From the NCBI RefSeq assembly GCF_010093025.1, contig NZ_CP048114.1, positions 2,728,001 to 2,792,000 on the forward strand: a stretch of 64,000 nucleotides of DNA, written 5' to 3'. Source of the stretch: Edaphobacter sp. 12200R-103. Its GTDB lineage: Bacteria; Acidobacteriota; Terriglobia; Terriglobales; Acidobacteriaceae. The translations under genes and the position numbers were made by a program. Below, piece by piece: positions 25,902-33,022 of the stretch. Position 1 is the first letter of the stretch. The number at the start of each line of letters is the position of its first letter. The notes beneath the pieces are model-generated. The model was not told the DNA's origin, did no database searches, and worked only from the letters and a program-made list of their open reading frames with translations.

Positions 25902-26399
25902 TCAGGCCGAAAAGCTGGAACCGCAGCCGCAGCTCTTGGTCGAGTTTGGATTAATAAAGTTAAATCCCTGTCGCATCAGCGTCTCTTCGAAGTCCAGCAC
26001 CATGCCCGCCAGATAGAGGAAGCTCTTCGGATCGACGAAGACCCGCACCGGCTTGCCTCCCGTAGGATCGCCCGGCGTCTCAAGTCCCTCGCCGAAGACA
26101 AAGACTCGATCGCGATCGCGCGGCTGCGAGTCGAACCGTATGGAATAGCTCAACCCGGAGCACCCTCCGCCCATCACGCCCAGACGCAACCCACCCTGGT
26201 CCGGCGACACTCCCTCTTTTGCCATTGCGATGCGGATGCGCTTCAGAGCATTCTTCGTAATCTCCACCGCGGCCTTGGCGCGCGGCTCCTGACCTTCGGC
26301 AGTCAGCAGGGTCATCCCCGCCAGCGCATTCTTCGGCTGCTCCGGAGCGGCAGCTCGTGCGTCCTGCGAAGTGGTTGGCTGAATGGAAACCATGGACAT
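25902..26399 (-). CDS. iscA: Iron-sulfur cluster assembly accessory protein, HesB/IscA family (165 aa)
   Basis: A-type carrier. The three conserved cysteines are present: one in GVMGGGCSGLSYSIRF and two in the C-terminal SCGCGSSF. ITKNALKRIRIAMA is typical of the family's start. It has an N-terminal extension of about 50 residues rich in Ala, Pro and Gln compared with the usual 105-120 aa. IscA proteins carry iron or Fe-S clusters to target proteins. The ATG at 26399 has GAGG eight bases upstream. It follows iscU on the same strand with a terminator-like hairpin between them, so it may have its own promoter. Confidence 0.9.
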   Translation of the reverse strand: MSMVSIQPTTSQDARAAAPEQPKNALAGMTLLTAEGQEPRAKAAVEITKNALKRIRIAMAKEGVSPDQGGLRLGVMGGGCSGLSYSIRFDSQPRDRDRVFVFGEGLETPGDPTGGKPVRVFVDPKSFLYLAGMVLDFEETLMRQGFNFINPNSTKSCGCGSSFSA

Positions 26400-26491
26400 A
26401 ACGAAAACCTCACCAGTGCCTGCTGTATGCAGAAAACCAGACCTACGGAACACCGCCCTCATGGACGGAGGTCTCTAAGTGTCTGATGATG

Positions 26492-26538
26492 TAAAAAGCA
26501 CCCCGGACTCGCAAAACGGCAGCGAGACTCGGGGCGCA
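26492..26538 (-). terminator. Terminator after iscU
   Basis: On the minus strand a GC-rich imperfect stem (26499-26538) is followed by a T run at about 26493-26497. It lies between iscU and iscA. Confidence 0.65.
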
Positions 26539-26560
26539 ATTCTTCTTCGTGATGCGAAGC

Positions 26561-26980
26561 TTAGTGAGCCGATGCCGCTGCAGCCTCGGTCTCGGCAACA
26601 TTGTTCTTCTTCTTCCAGTCGCCGATGGCGGCGCGGATCGCATCCTCGGCCAGAACCGAGCAATGGATTTTGACGGGAGGAAGCGCAAGCTCCTTGACAA
26701 TGTCCGTGTTCGAGATCGCCAAAGCCTCGGCTACCGTCTTGCCCTTGACCCACTCCGTTGCCAGCGAGCTGGACGCAATCGCCGAACCGCAGCCGAAGGT
26801 CTTGAACTTCGCGTCCTCGATCACCTGAGTCTCGGGATTCACCTTGATCTGGAGACGCATCACGTCGCCGCACTCCGGAGCACCCACCAGGCCAGTACCG
26901 ACCTCCTGAGAGCCCTTGTCCATCGTGCCGACGTTCCGCGGATTATTGTAGTGATCTACAACCTTGTCGCTATATGCCAT
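26561..26980 (-). CDS. iscU: Fe-S cluster scaffold IscU (139 aa)
   Basis: IscU/NifU-N scaffold. The cluster ligands are visible: C37 followed by D39 (PECGDVMRL), Cys in FKTFGCGSAIASSS and Cys in KIHCSVLAEDA. LPPVK, the HscA chaperone-binding motif, directly precedes the last Cys. The C-terminal tail is longer and Ala/Glu-rich. IscU assembles Fe-S clusters with sulfur from IscS. The ATG has GAGG upstream. It is separated from iscS by 2.9 kb holding two unrelated genes, and is divergent from the tail-sheath gene. Confidence 0.95.
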   Translation of the reverse strand: MAYSDKVVDHYNNPRNVGTMDKGSQEVGTGLVGAPECGDVMRLQIKVNPETQVIEDAKFKTFGCGSAIASSSLATEWVKGKTVAEALAISNTDIVKELALPPVKIHCSVLAEDAIRAAIGDWKKKNNVAETEAAAASAH

Positions 26981-27103
26981 GGGAAAACCTCGCTCTCTTT
27001 AGATGATAACTCTTATCGTTCTGGTGCGCCATCTTTCGGTGGTTTTTGGAACTTCCGCCGAAACAAACACATACCAGTTCCCGATGGGAGTAAGCTTTCT
27101 GCC

Positions 27104-28327
27104 ATGCCGCCGCCGATCGACCCACCAAAGGGTTTTTCGAAGTTCTCCGTCCCGGGAGTCTATCTGGGTGAAAATCCTGTCGTTGCCAGGACGATCACCG
27201 GAACTCCTACAGGAATAGCTGCCTTTACAGGCCCGGCTCTGTCCGGTCCGACAGGACAAGTCTCGGCCCCGCTGAACTCCTTTGCTGAGTATCAGGCCAT
27301 TTATGGTGGAACCGAACCGCTCCAGTACGGCAATGGCGTGACGGCGCCGAACTATCTGGCAATGGCCGCGAGCGCCTATTTTCTGAACGGAGGCACGAAA
27401 CTCTACATCAGCCGCGTCGCCGGGGCGGATGGAAGTAACGCGGCTCCTCCTGTAGCGGATGACTATACCCGGGCACTGACGTTCTTCGAGGGAATCGCTG
27501 AAATCGACATCGTCGCCGCCCCCGGGGGTGCGGTCGCCGGAGTTTCGGGAGCTGCCTCCGTCGCCCCGATTCATGCGGCGCTCATCGCTCATACGGAGCG
27601 AACCGCGGCCTATCGCTTCGCCGTGCTCGATCCTCCCCCAGGGTGCGCCATCGCAGAGGTACAGGCAGTCCGGGCATCGCTCGACTCAAAAAACGCGGCA
27701 ATCTACTATCCGTGGATCACAATCGCCGATCCGAACGCTGCAGCAAGCTCAGAGGCGCGGATGCAGGTTCCTCCTTCGGGCGCGATATGCGGTCTTTATG
27801 CGAGCAACGATGCGCAACGCGGAGTCTTCAAGGCGCCTGCGAATCTTCCCATCGCAGGCGCACTCGGTTTTGAGGTGTCGTTGAACGAGCAGCAGAACTC
27901 CGTGCTGAATCAGGCGGGCATCAACTGTCTGCGCAGCTTTCCCGGTAAAGGGAACCTGGTGTGGGGAGCGCGCTCCGTCTCGCCGGATTCGGAGTGGAGA
28001 TACGTGAACGTATGCCGCTACCTTTTGTACCTCGAGCACTCCATCGATATAGGGACGCAGTGGGCAATTTTTGAAACAAACAACGCGACCGTGTGGACTG
28101 TCGTGCAGGCAAGCATCTCGGGTTTCCTCAACGCAGAGTGGCGCAAAGGAGCGCTGCTGGGAGTGAAGCCGGAGCAGGCTTATTTTGTCAGATGCGACCA
28201 GACGACGATGTCCCAGACCGATATTGACGCGGGAAGGCTGATTTGCCTGGTGGGAGTTGCCGTCATTCAGCCTGCGGAGTTTGTGATCTTCAGGATCAGC
28301 CACAATACCTCGAGCACGAGCAGCTGA
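27104..28327 (+). CDS. Orphan phage/contractile-injection-system tail sheath protein (407 aa)
   Basis: Tail sheath of contractile machines (phage tails, R-pyocins, T6SS-like and extracellular injection systems). The N-terminus FSVPGVYLGENPVVARTITG followed by PTGIAAFTG is the typical sheath start. The C-terminal block has every expected element: SIDIGTQWAIFETNN, WRKGALLGVKPEQAYFVRCD, QTTMSQTDIDAGRLICLVGV and PAEFVIFRI. The length suits a single-domain or short sheath. No tube, baseplate, spike, tape-measure or ATPase gene is adjacent. It faces away from iscU and converges with the phospholipase gene, the two stops being two bases apart. The ATG lacks a well-spaced Shine-Dalgarno. Confidence 0.88.
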   Translation: MPPPIDPPKGFSKFSVPGVYLGENPVVARTITGTPTGIAAFTGPALSGPTGQVSAPLNSFAEYQAIYGGTEPLQYGNGVTAPNYLAMAASAYFLNGGTKLYISRVAGADGSNAAPPVADDYTRALTFFEGIAEIDIVAAPGGAVAGVSGAASVAPIHAALIAHTERTAAYRFAVLDPPPGCAIAEVQAVRASLDSKNAAIYYPWITIADPNAAASSEARMQVPPSGAICGLYASNDAQRGVFKAPANLPIAGALGFEVSLNEQQNSVLNQAGINCLRSFPGKGNLVWGARSVSPDSEWRYVNVCRYLLYLEHSIDIGTQWAIFETNNATVWTVVQASISGFLNAEWRKGALLGVKPEQAYFVRCDQTTMSQTDIDAGRLICLVGVAVIQPAEFVIFRISHNTSSTSS

Positions 28328-28329
28328 TC

Positions 28330-29781
28330 TCAGCGCGCTGCGTTTTCACCGCTATCTTGCTCTTCATCGAGACCATAGGTGGGATACGGAAGCGGCTCAT
28401 TGCTCGTAGTCATCGTGTGAAGCGTCGCCAGGTCAGCCTGGAGATCCTTCCAGTTAGCGGACCTGGCTTTAGTGGCGAAGTTGATGTTCATGTCCGCGTA
28501 ATAGGCAAGAATATCCTCCTTGATTCCTGGAGGAATTGGCTGATCAGGCCTGGCCGCGAGCCTGTGCACCAAACGGCAATAGGTTGCATCAGTGAGAGGG
28601 TAGCCTCCAGGACGCACCGTCTCGCCGGTATCCAGATCGCGATTTCTAAGCGGGTGCCTCGGATCAGAGGAGCCGCGCGGTACAGGTTGCTCCGCTCCCA
28701 GCCTTGCCGGCAGTGGATCGCTGGGTGGAGGCTGTGAGTGCACATCCATGCTGGCCGCCTCGGCAGCCGAAGGCCGTGTGGCAGGTGGAGGGGTGAAACG
28801 TCTGACAGCAAAGTTAAGCGCATCAGCCGAGCGGAGAACTGATTGCATGTACGCCCGGTCAGTCTCCGTCGTAGGCCCTTTAACCGCTGCGAGCTTCAGC
28901 GGGCCGATCTTGGGCACGATGAAGAGGAAGCCCGCCAGAGTATAGGTTCCGATACCAGGTTTGCGCCGATAGGCATCCCAATCATTCTTCTTCGCTACCT
29001 CTGCGAGTTCTGCCGTGAGCCGTTGCAATTCAGGAGAATCGACCACCGGCGGTTCACTATGACGGTGTAGCAGGGTGACAGCGTAGGCGATGCGGGGAAT
29101 GAACCGGCTGACCGCAAAGCGGTATCCCTTTACGTTGACGCGACGGCCTTTGCCCGCTGAAAAATCTTCCGCCAGTCCATAAGTCTGATAGAAGGCCAGC
29201 TCCAGCTGCCGCTGCGGAACCTGGATGCCGACGTGTCGAAGATAGTGGACCGGGGCGAAGCGTCCACGGGCAATCTCGTTCACGTCAAAGGCAAACTCCG
29301 TCCGGACGTGCTGAGATTCACCCTCGGCGTAGCTGACTGACCGGCCATATCGCTCCCCGAGTTTCGGGAATTCGACCGGAACGGCAAGATTGGTGGCATA
29401 GGCGTGGCCAATGCTGTCGCCGATGTAGTGTGAGAGAGCACCGATTGCAAAGGCGAGTTCATCTGCATTCCCTGCATTGCGAAACAGATTCACCACAAAA
29501 TCCCCGGACCGGACGTAATGGGTCAGATCGGAGAAGAAAGAATCGCCGAACGGGTAATAACCAATGTCCTGAATGACACACCCCCCGTAGGCATAGGCGC
29601 GCGCATGTTCAATCTGGGCATCGGTGAGGGTGGGGTAGCGACTCTTGAGCAGGGGAACGATGGAAGCGTCCCAGGTAAGATCAATCAGCTGCTCGTGTGT
29701 CAGCAGGGAGTAGCCACCTGCCGAAGGGATAGCAAACAGACAAATCGCGAGAAGAATTGTAAGGGGCCGGAAGATTCGCAT
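28330..29781 (-). CDS. Secreted zinc-dependent phospholipase C family protein (483 aa)
   Basis: A signal peptide (TILLAICLFAIPSAGGYSLL) precedes a zinc-dependent phospholipase C/S1-P1-like domain. Metal-ligand candidates are THEQLI near the start of the mature protein and ALSHYIGDSIGHAYATN near residue 130, the usual H-x3-D-x3-H arrangement. After residue 340 the protein becomes Pro-rich, then ends in a helical tail (TYCRLVHRLAARPDQPIPPG). The family hydrolyses phospholipid headgroups, but many members are uncharacterised. It lies between iscS and iscU on their strand, separated from iscS by a terminator, so it is probably not part of the Fe-S operon. Confidence 0.8.
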   Translation of the reverse strand: MRIFRPLTILLAICLFAIPSAGGYSLLTHEQLIDLTWDASIVPLLKSRYPTLTDAQIEHARAYAYGGCVIQDIGYYPFGDSFFSDLTHYVRSGDFVVNLFRNAGNADELAFAIGALSHYIGDSIGHAYATNLAVPVEFPKLGERYGRSVSYAEGESQHVRTEFAFDVNEIARGRFAPVHYLRHVGIQVPQRQLELAFYQTYGLAEDFSAGKGRRVNVKGYRFAVSRFIPRIAYAVTLLHRHSEPPVVDSPELQRLTAELAEVAKKNDWDAYRRKPGIGTYTLAGFLFIVPKIGPLKLAAVKGPTTETDRAYMQSVLRSADALNFAVRRFTPPPATRPSAAEAASMDVHSQPPPSDPLPARLGAEQPVPRGSSDPRHPLRNRDLDTGETVRPGGYPLTDATYCRLVHRLAARPDQPIPPGIKEDILAYYADMNINFATKARSANWKDLQADLATLHTMTTSNEPLPYPTYGLDEEQDSGENAAR

Positions 29782-29880
29782 TCGTGATACTGCTGACGGA
29801 CAAGCAGCTATCTCTGCTGGATGTTTCGATTTGGCACAAGGTTGCCACCTGGCTCCTCACAATTACGCCGTCCAGAACAA

Positions 29881-29903
29881 GAGGCTGGGCAGCGCCCAGC
29901 CTC
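29881..29903 (-). terminator. Terminator after iscS
   Basis: GAGGCTGGGC (29881-29890) and GCCCAGCCTC (29894-29903) form a perfect 10-bp stem downstream of the iscS stop, with a moderately T-rich minus-strand tail. Confidence 0.75.
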
Positions 29904-29928
29904 GAACCTGCGAGTTGAAAAGCGCTCC

Positions 29929-31203
29929 CTAGTGAGCGGCCCATTCGATCTTCGTCAGGTCGATGCCTTCCTTGACCATCTCGTAGAGCGGGCTCAGCTC
30001 TCTGAGCTTTTGAACCACGTCGATGATCTTGTCAGAGACATAATCCACTTCGGCCTTGGTGTTGAAGCGTCCCAGGCCAAAACGGATGGAGCTATGCGCA
30101 ACGTCATCGCCCAGGCCAAGCGCCTTGAGAACATAGCTGGGCTCCAGTGTCGCCGAGGTGCAGGCCGAACCTGAGGAGACGGCGATATCGTTGATTCCCA
30201 TCAGCAGGCTCTCACCCTCGACATAGACGAAGCTCATGTTCAGGTTGCCGGGCAGGTGGTGCTCCATGTTGCCATTGACGTGAACATAGTCGAGAGCGGC
30301 TTCCAGCTTGTTCTTTAAGTAGTCGCGCAATTCCTTCTCACGCTTGCCCTCGGCCTCCATCTCGTTCATGGCGATCTCGCAGGCAGCACCGAGACCGACG
30401 ATGCCGGGAACATTCAGAGTTCCGGAACGCATGCCGCGCTCGTGGCCACCACCATTGATCTGTTCAGAGATCTGCACGCGCGGGTTGCGGCGGCGAACAT
30501 AGAGCGCGCCCACGCCCTTCGGTCCGTAGATCTTGTGCGCCGACAGGCTGAGCACGTCGATGTTGTCCTTCTGGACGTCGACGGGGATCTTTCCAACCGC
30601 CTGCACGCCGTCGGTGTGGAAGAGGATTCCTTTCTCGTGGCAGAGGGCGCCGATCTCGCGGATGGGCTGGATGACGCCGATCTCGTTGTTCGCATACATG
30701 ATGGAGACGAGGATCGTCTTGTCGTCGATGGCGCGCTTAAGGTCCTCAATATCGATCAGACCGTCGGCGCCGACAGGCAGATAGGTCACCCGATATCCCA
30801 TCTTCTCGAGCTTCTTGCAGGTATCGAGCACGGCCTTGTGCTCGGTCACCTGGGTGATGATGTGGTTGCCGCGCTCGCGGTACATCTCCGCGATTCCCTT
30901 GAGGGCGAGATTGTTGGACTCCGTCGCGCCAGAGGTGAAGATAATCTCCTTGGCCGTGGCTCCAATCAGCTTGGCGACCTGCTCCCGCGCCTTCTCCACA
31001 GCCTTCTCGGCCTCCCAGCCGAAGCTGTGGTTGCGGCTGGCGGCGTTGCCGAAGATTCCGGTCAGATAGGGCATCATCGCCTCCAGAACCCGGGGGTCCA
31101 GCGGCGTCGTGGCGTGATTGTCCATGTAGATCGGAAGGTGCACACCCTCCGGCAGAGGCTGTGCCGACTCTGCGATGACAACTCCGGTTCCATTGGTGCT
31201 CAT
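29929..31203 (-). CDS. iscS: Cysteine desulfurase IscS (424 aa)
   Basis: PLP-dependent cysteine desulfurase. The N-terminal [20 protein letters not shown], the [13 protein letters not shown] phosphate-binding region, and the PLP lysine in [13 protein letters not shown] are all present. The flexible catalytic-Cys loop reads [21 protein letters not shown], placing the enzyme in the IscS group. It supplies sulfur to IscU. The ATG is at 31203, 66 bp after the Rrf2 regulator, so iscR-iscS form an operon that ends at the hairpin at 29881-29903. Confidence 0.95.
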   Translation of the reverse strand: MSTNGTGVVIAESAQPLPEGVHLPIYMDNHATTPLDPRVLEAMMPYLTGIFGNAASRNHSFGWEAEKAVEKAREQVAKLIGATAKEIIFTSGATESNNLALKGIAEMYRERGNHIITQVTEHKAVLDTCKKLEKMGYRVTYLPVGADGLIDIEDLKRAIDDKTILVSIMYANNEIGVIQPIREIGALCHEKGILFHTDGVQAVGKIPVDVQKDNIDVLSLSAHKIYGPKGVGALYVRRRNPRVQISEQINGGGHERGMRSGTLNVPGIVGLGAACEIAMNEMEAEGKREKELRDYLKNKLEAALDYVHVNGNMEHHLPGNLNMSFVYVEGESLLMGINDIAVSSGSACTSATLEPSYVLKALGLGDDVAHSSIRFGLGRFNTKAEVDYVSDKIIDVVQKLRELSPLYEMVKEGIDLTKIEWAAH

Positions 31204-31269
31204 AGCGTTCCCACTCCTGACTTTTCTCTCTTAAAACTTTGTTTGTACTGCCGCCGCGTTTCGCCGCGG

Positions 31270-31734
31270 CTACAGGGCGATTGAAACCAGCCCGCCGCCA
31301 ACCGCATGAGCGCCGCCGCGTTCACCATCCCGCGGCTCTACCAGGTCAGCTATATAGATGCCGCTCAACAGGTCCTTGATGCTGTCGTTCACCTTGCGCA
31401 GCGGTTCCTTGATCGTGCAGGTGGAGGTCAGGTCACAGGCGCCGTGAATGGTAATGCAGCTGGTGATAAATAATGGGCCATCGATGGTCCGGATAACCTC
31501 AAAGGCCGAGATCTCACTGGCTGGACGAGCTAAAGCATACCCACCATTGGTGCCGGCATGCGAGACCAGCAACCCGCCCTTGGCCAGGGTCTGCAGAATC
31601 TTTGCGAGCAACTGCGGAGGAATATGGTAAGCCTCTGCGATGTCCTTGGCGCTATGCGCGGAGCCGCTCTTCTGCTCGGCCAGGTACTTCAGCGCCATCA
31701 GACCATAATCCGCTTTTTTGGTTAACCGAAGCAT
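31270..31734 (-). CDS. iscR: Rrf2-family Fe-S regulator, IscR/SufR-like (154 aa)
   Basis: Rrf2 winged-helix protein starting MLRLTKKADYGLMALKYLAE, with the recognition region AYHIPPQLLAKILQTLAKGG and wing SHAGTNGGYALARP. Three cysteines in SCITIHGACDLTSTCTI (C-x6-C-x5-C) sit where IscR binds its cluster. IscR-type proteins sense Fe-S status and repress or activate assembly operons. The start at 31734 matches the family; an in-frame GTG at 31797 would add 21 unrelated residues. It is directly upstream of iscS. The gene symbol is by context; a SUF-type regulator is the alternative. Confidence 0.88.
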   Translation of the reverse strand: MLRLTKKADYGLMALKYLAEQKSGSAHSAKDIAEAYHIPPQLLAKILQTLAKGGLLVSHAGTNGGYALARPASEISAFEVIRTIDGPLFITSCITIHGACDLTSTCTIKEPLRKVNDSIKDLLSGIYIADLVEPRDGERGGAHAVGGGLVSIAL

Positions 31735-31990
31735 CTGAGCCTGTTCTCGCCGGCCTAAGATTTGTCCGCAAGCGGAAACCTCCGCAGGACTCTTCACAGC
31801 ACAGCGGGACTTGTTTTAGTGTACGTCTCCGGCACAGGCAGTCGCAAGGCATTCGGGCGGGCCACAAGGCGCATGACGCGCTCGCCGGAGGCGCTAAAAT
31901 TCACCGTTCCATGTCATAGAGCGGGTTGACAACCCGAATGGAGACGGGCAGAATCCAACCAACTTATTCCCAATTCCCCATCTTCGATTC

Positions 31991-32152
31991 ATGAATACCG
32001 AGTGCAAACATCCCGTTGTGAAGATCGTCTCCAGAGATGAAGACGCAGAATATGTTGAATGCCAGACATGTGGCGAAATCTTTGATTCCAATGAATTTAG
32101 CGACATGGCGATCGAAGAGGAGGTCGAGGCTGAAGCCGAGGAAGAGAGCTAA
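31991..32152 (+). CDS. Small zinc-ribbon-like protein (53 aa)
   Basis: Short protein beginning MNTECKHPVVKIVSRDEDAE, with C5/H7 and then C24-x2-C27 (VECQTCGEIFD) suited to one zinc site. The acidic tail is MAIEEEVEAEAEEES. The compact ribbon plus acidic tail suggests a real gene. It has no strong Shine-Dalgarno. Its stop overlaps the stop of the convergent phosphatidyltransferase gene. I do not recognise a named family. Confidence 0.6.
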   Translation: MNTECKHPVVKIVSRDEDAEYVECQTCGEIFDSNEFSDMAIEEEVEAEAEEES

Positions 32153-32718
32153 GCCGTCGCAGGGTCAGCATTGATTCTGCGGAAGACAATCCAGGCATAC
32201 TGAGCCGCAGACACCGGAGCAAGGACCGCAATGAGCTGCAGCAGACCACCGGTCATTGCGCTCAACCCGGCGGCAGGCCACAGACGCTCCAGCAGCACAC
32301 ATACAACCCCCACAATCTGGATGAGGGTGTTGGCTTTGCCCAGTAGGCTGGGACGGAAATCCCGCATTGTGCCGGTAGCGAACAACAGCGTAGAAATTAG
32401 AAGAATTCCAAGATCGCGGCTGAAGACCAACACGGTCACATACCTTGGGATCAGGTTGGCGTGCGTCAGCACCATGAAGAGCGTACTGAGCAGGAGCTTG
32501 TCGGCGATTGGATCCATGTACTGACCGAGCGTCGTCCTCTGGCTGAGCCAGCGGGCCAGCAGGCCATCGAGGCCGTCGGTGATCCCTGCAACGACAAAGA
32601 GCGCGAACGCAGCCGGATAGTTATTGTCCAGAATCTCGATCACGAGAAACGGAAGAATGAACAATCGCAAAAGAGTAAGCAGATTGGGTGCGGCTCGGAG
32701 TTGGGCGAGAAATGGCAC
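32149..32718 (-). CDS. pgsA: CDP-alcohol phosphatidyltransferase, PgsA-like (189 aa)
   Basis: Integral membrane phospholipid synthase. The signature D-x2-DG-x2-AR-x8-G-x3-D-x3-D is present in TDGLDGLLARWLSQRTTLGQ followed by YMDPIAD, at about residues 47-73. Several hydrophobic helices follow. The family transfers phosphatidyl groups from CDP-diacylglycerol, most often to glycerol-3-phosphate (PgsA) or to make cardiolipin; length favours PgsA but the acceptor is not proven. The start is GTG (32718) without a strong Shine-Dalgarno. It lies just before the tRNA gene on the opposite strand. Confidence 0.88.
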   Translation of the reverse strand: MPFLAQLRAAPNLLTLLRLFILPFLVIEILDNNYPAAFALFVVAGITDGLDGLLARWLSQRTTLGQYMDPIADKLLLSTLFMVLTHANLIPRYVTVLVFSRDLGILLISTLLFATGTMRDFRPSLLGKANTLIQIVGVVCVLLERLWPAAGLSAMTGGLLQLIAVLAPVSAAQYAWIVFRRINADPATA

Positions 32719-32791
32719 GGTCGCTGAGATTACATCATCGTAAATGAAAGCGCTGCCTAGGATCGGAGAGGAAGCCGCCGACTGTAGGAAG

Positions 32792-32821
32792 TTGCTCTCT
32801 CTGCGTCTTTGCCAGTAGACT
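32792..32821 (+). promoter_or_regulatory. Candidate tRNA-Val promoter
   Basis: TTGCTC (32792-32797), an 18-bp spacer and TAGACT (32816-32821), placed 13 bp ahead of the tRNA. A plausible sigma-70-type promoter by eye. Confidence 0.4.
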
Positions 32822-32834
32822 AAAGAAACAACGC

Positions 32835-32911
32835 AGGCGCGTAGCTCAGTTGGTTAGAGCGCTACCTTGACACGGTAGAGGTCGTTGGTTCGAATCCAAT
32901 CGTGCCTACCA
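32835..32911 (+). tRNA. tRNA-Val (anticodon GAC)
   Basis: All arms fold. Acceptor AGGCGCG pairs with CGTGCCT (one G-T), the D-arm is GCTC/GAGC, and the anticodon stem CTACC/GGTAG has loop TTGACAC giving anticodon GAC (reads GTC, Val). The T-arm is GTTGG/CCAAT with loop TTCGAAT. CCA is encoded. Its 3' part, from the anticodon loop on, recurs imperfectly at 54282-54327, so this is the likely integration site of the following island. Confidence 0.97.
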
Positions 32912-32912
32912 T
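32867..32912. repeat. attL-like repeat within tRNA-Val
   Basis: Anticodon loop to CCA plus one base. Matches 54282-54327 with six differences, all transitions. Confidence 0.65.
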
Positions 32913-33022
32913 CCCTTTCAATAACATACGAGGCCTGCTGGAATTCTCCGCCGCGGGCGGGCGATCCGCATCAGATCGCGCACCTGTCGCATGTGCCCGC
33001 GTCGTGCGGCGATGCTGCTTCG

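Noticed and set aside
26549..27103. Long open extension upstream of the tail sheath start
   Set aside because: It lies antisense to iscU, which is certain, and has no sheath-like sequence before the MPPPIDPPKGF start.
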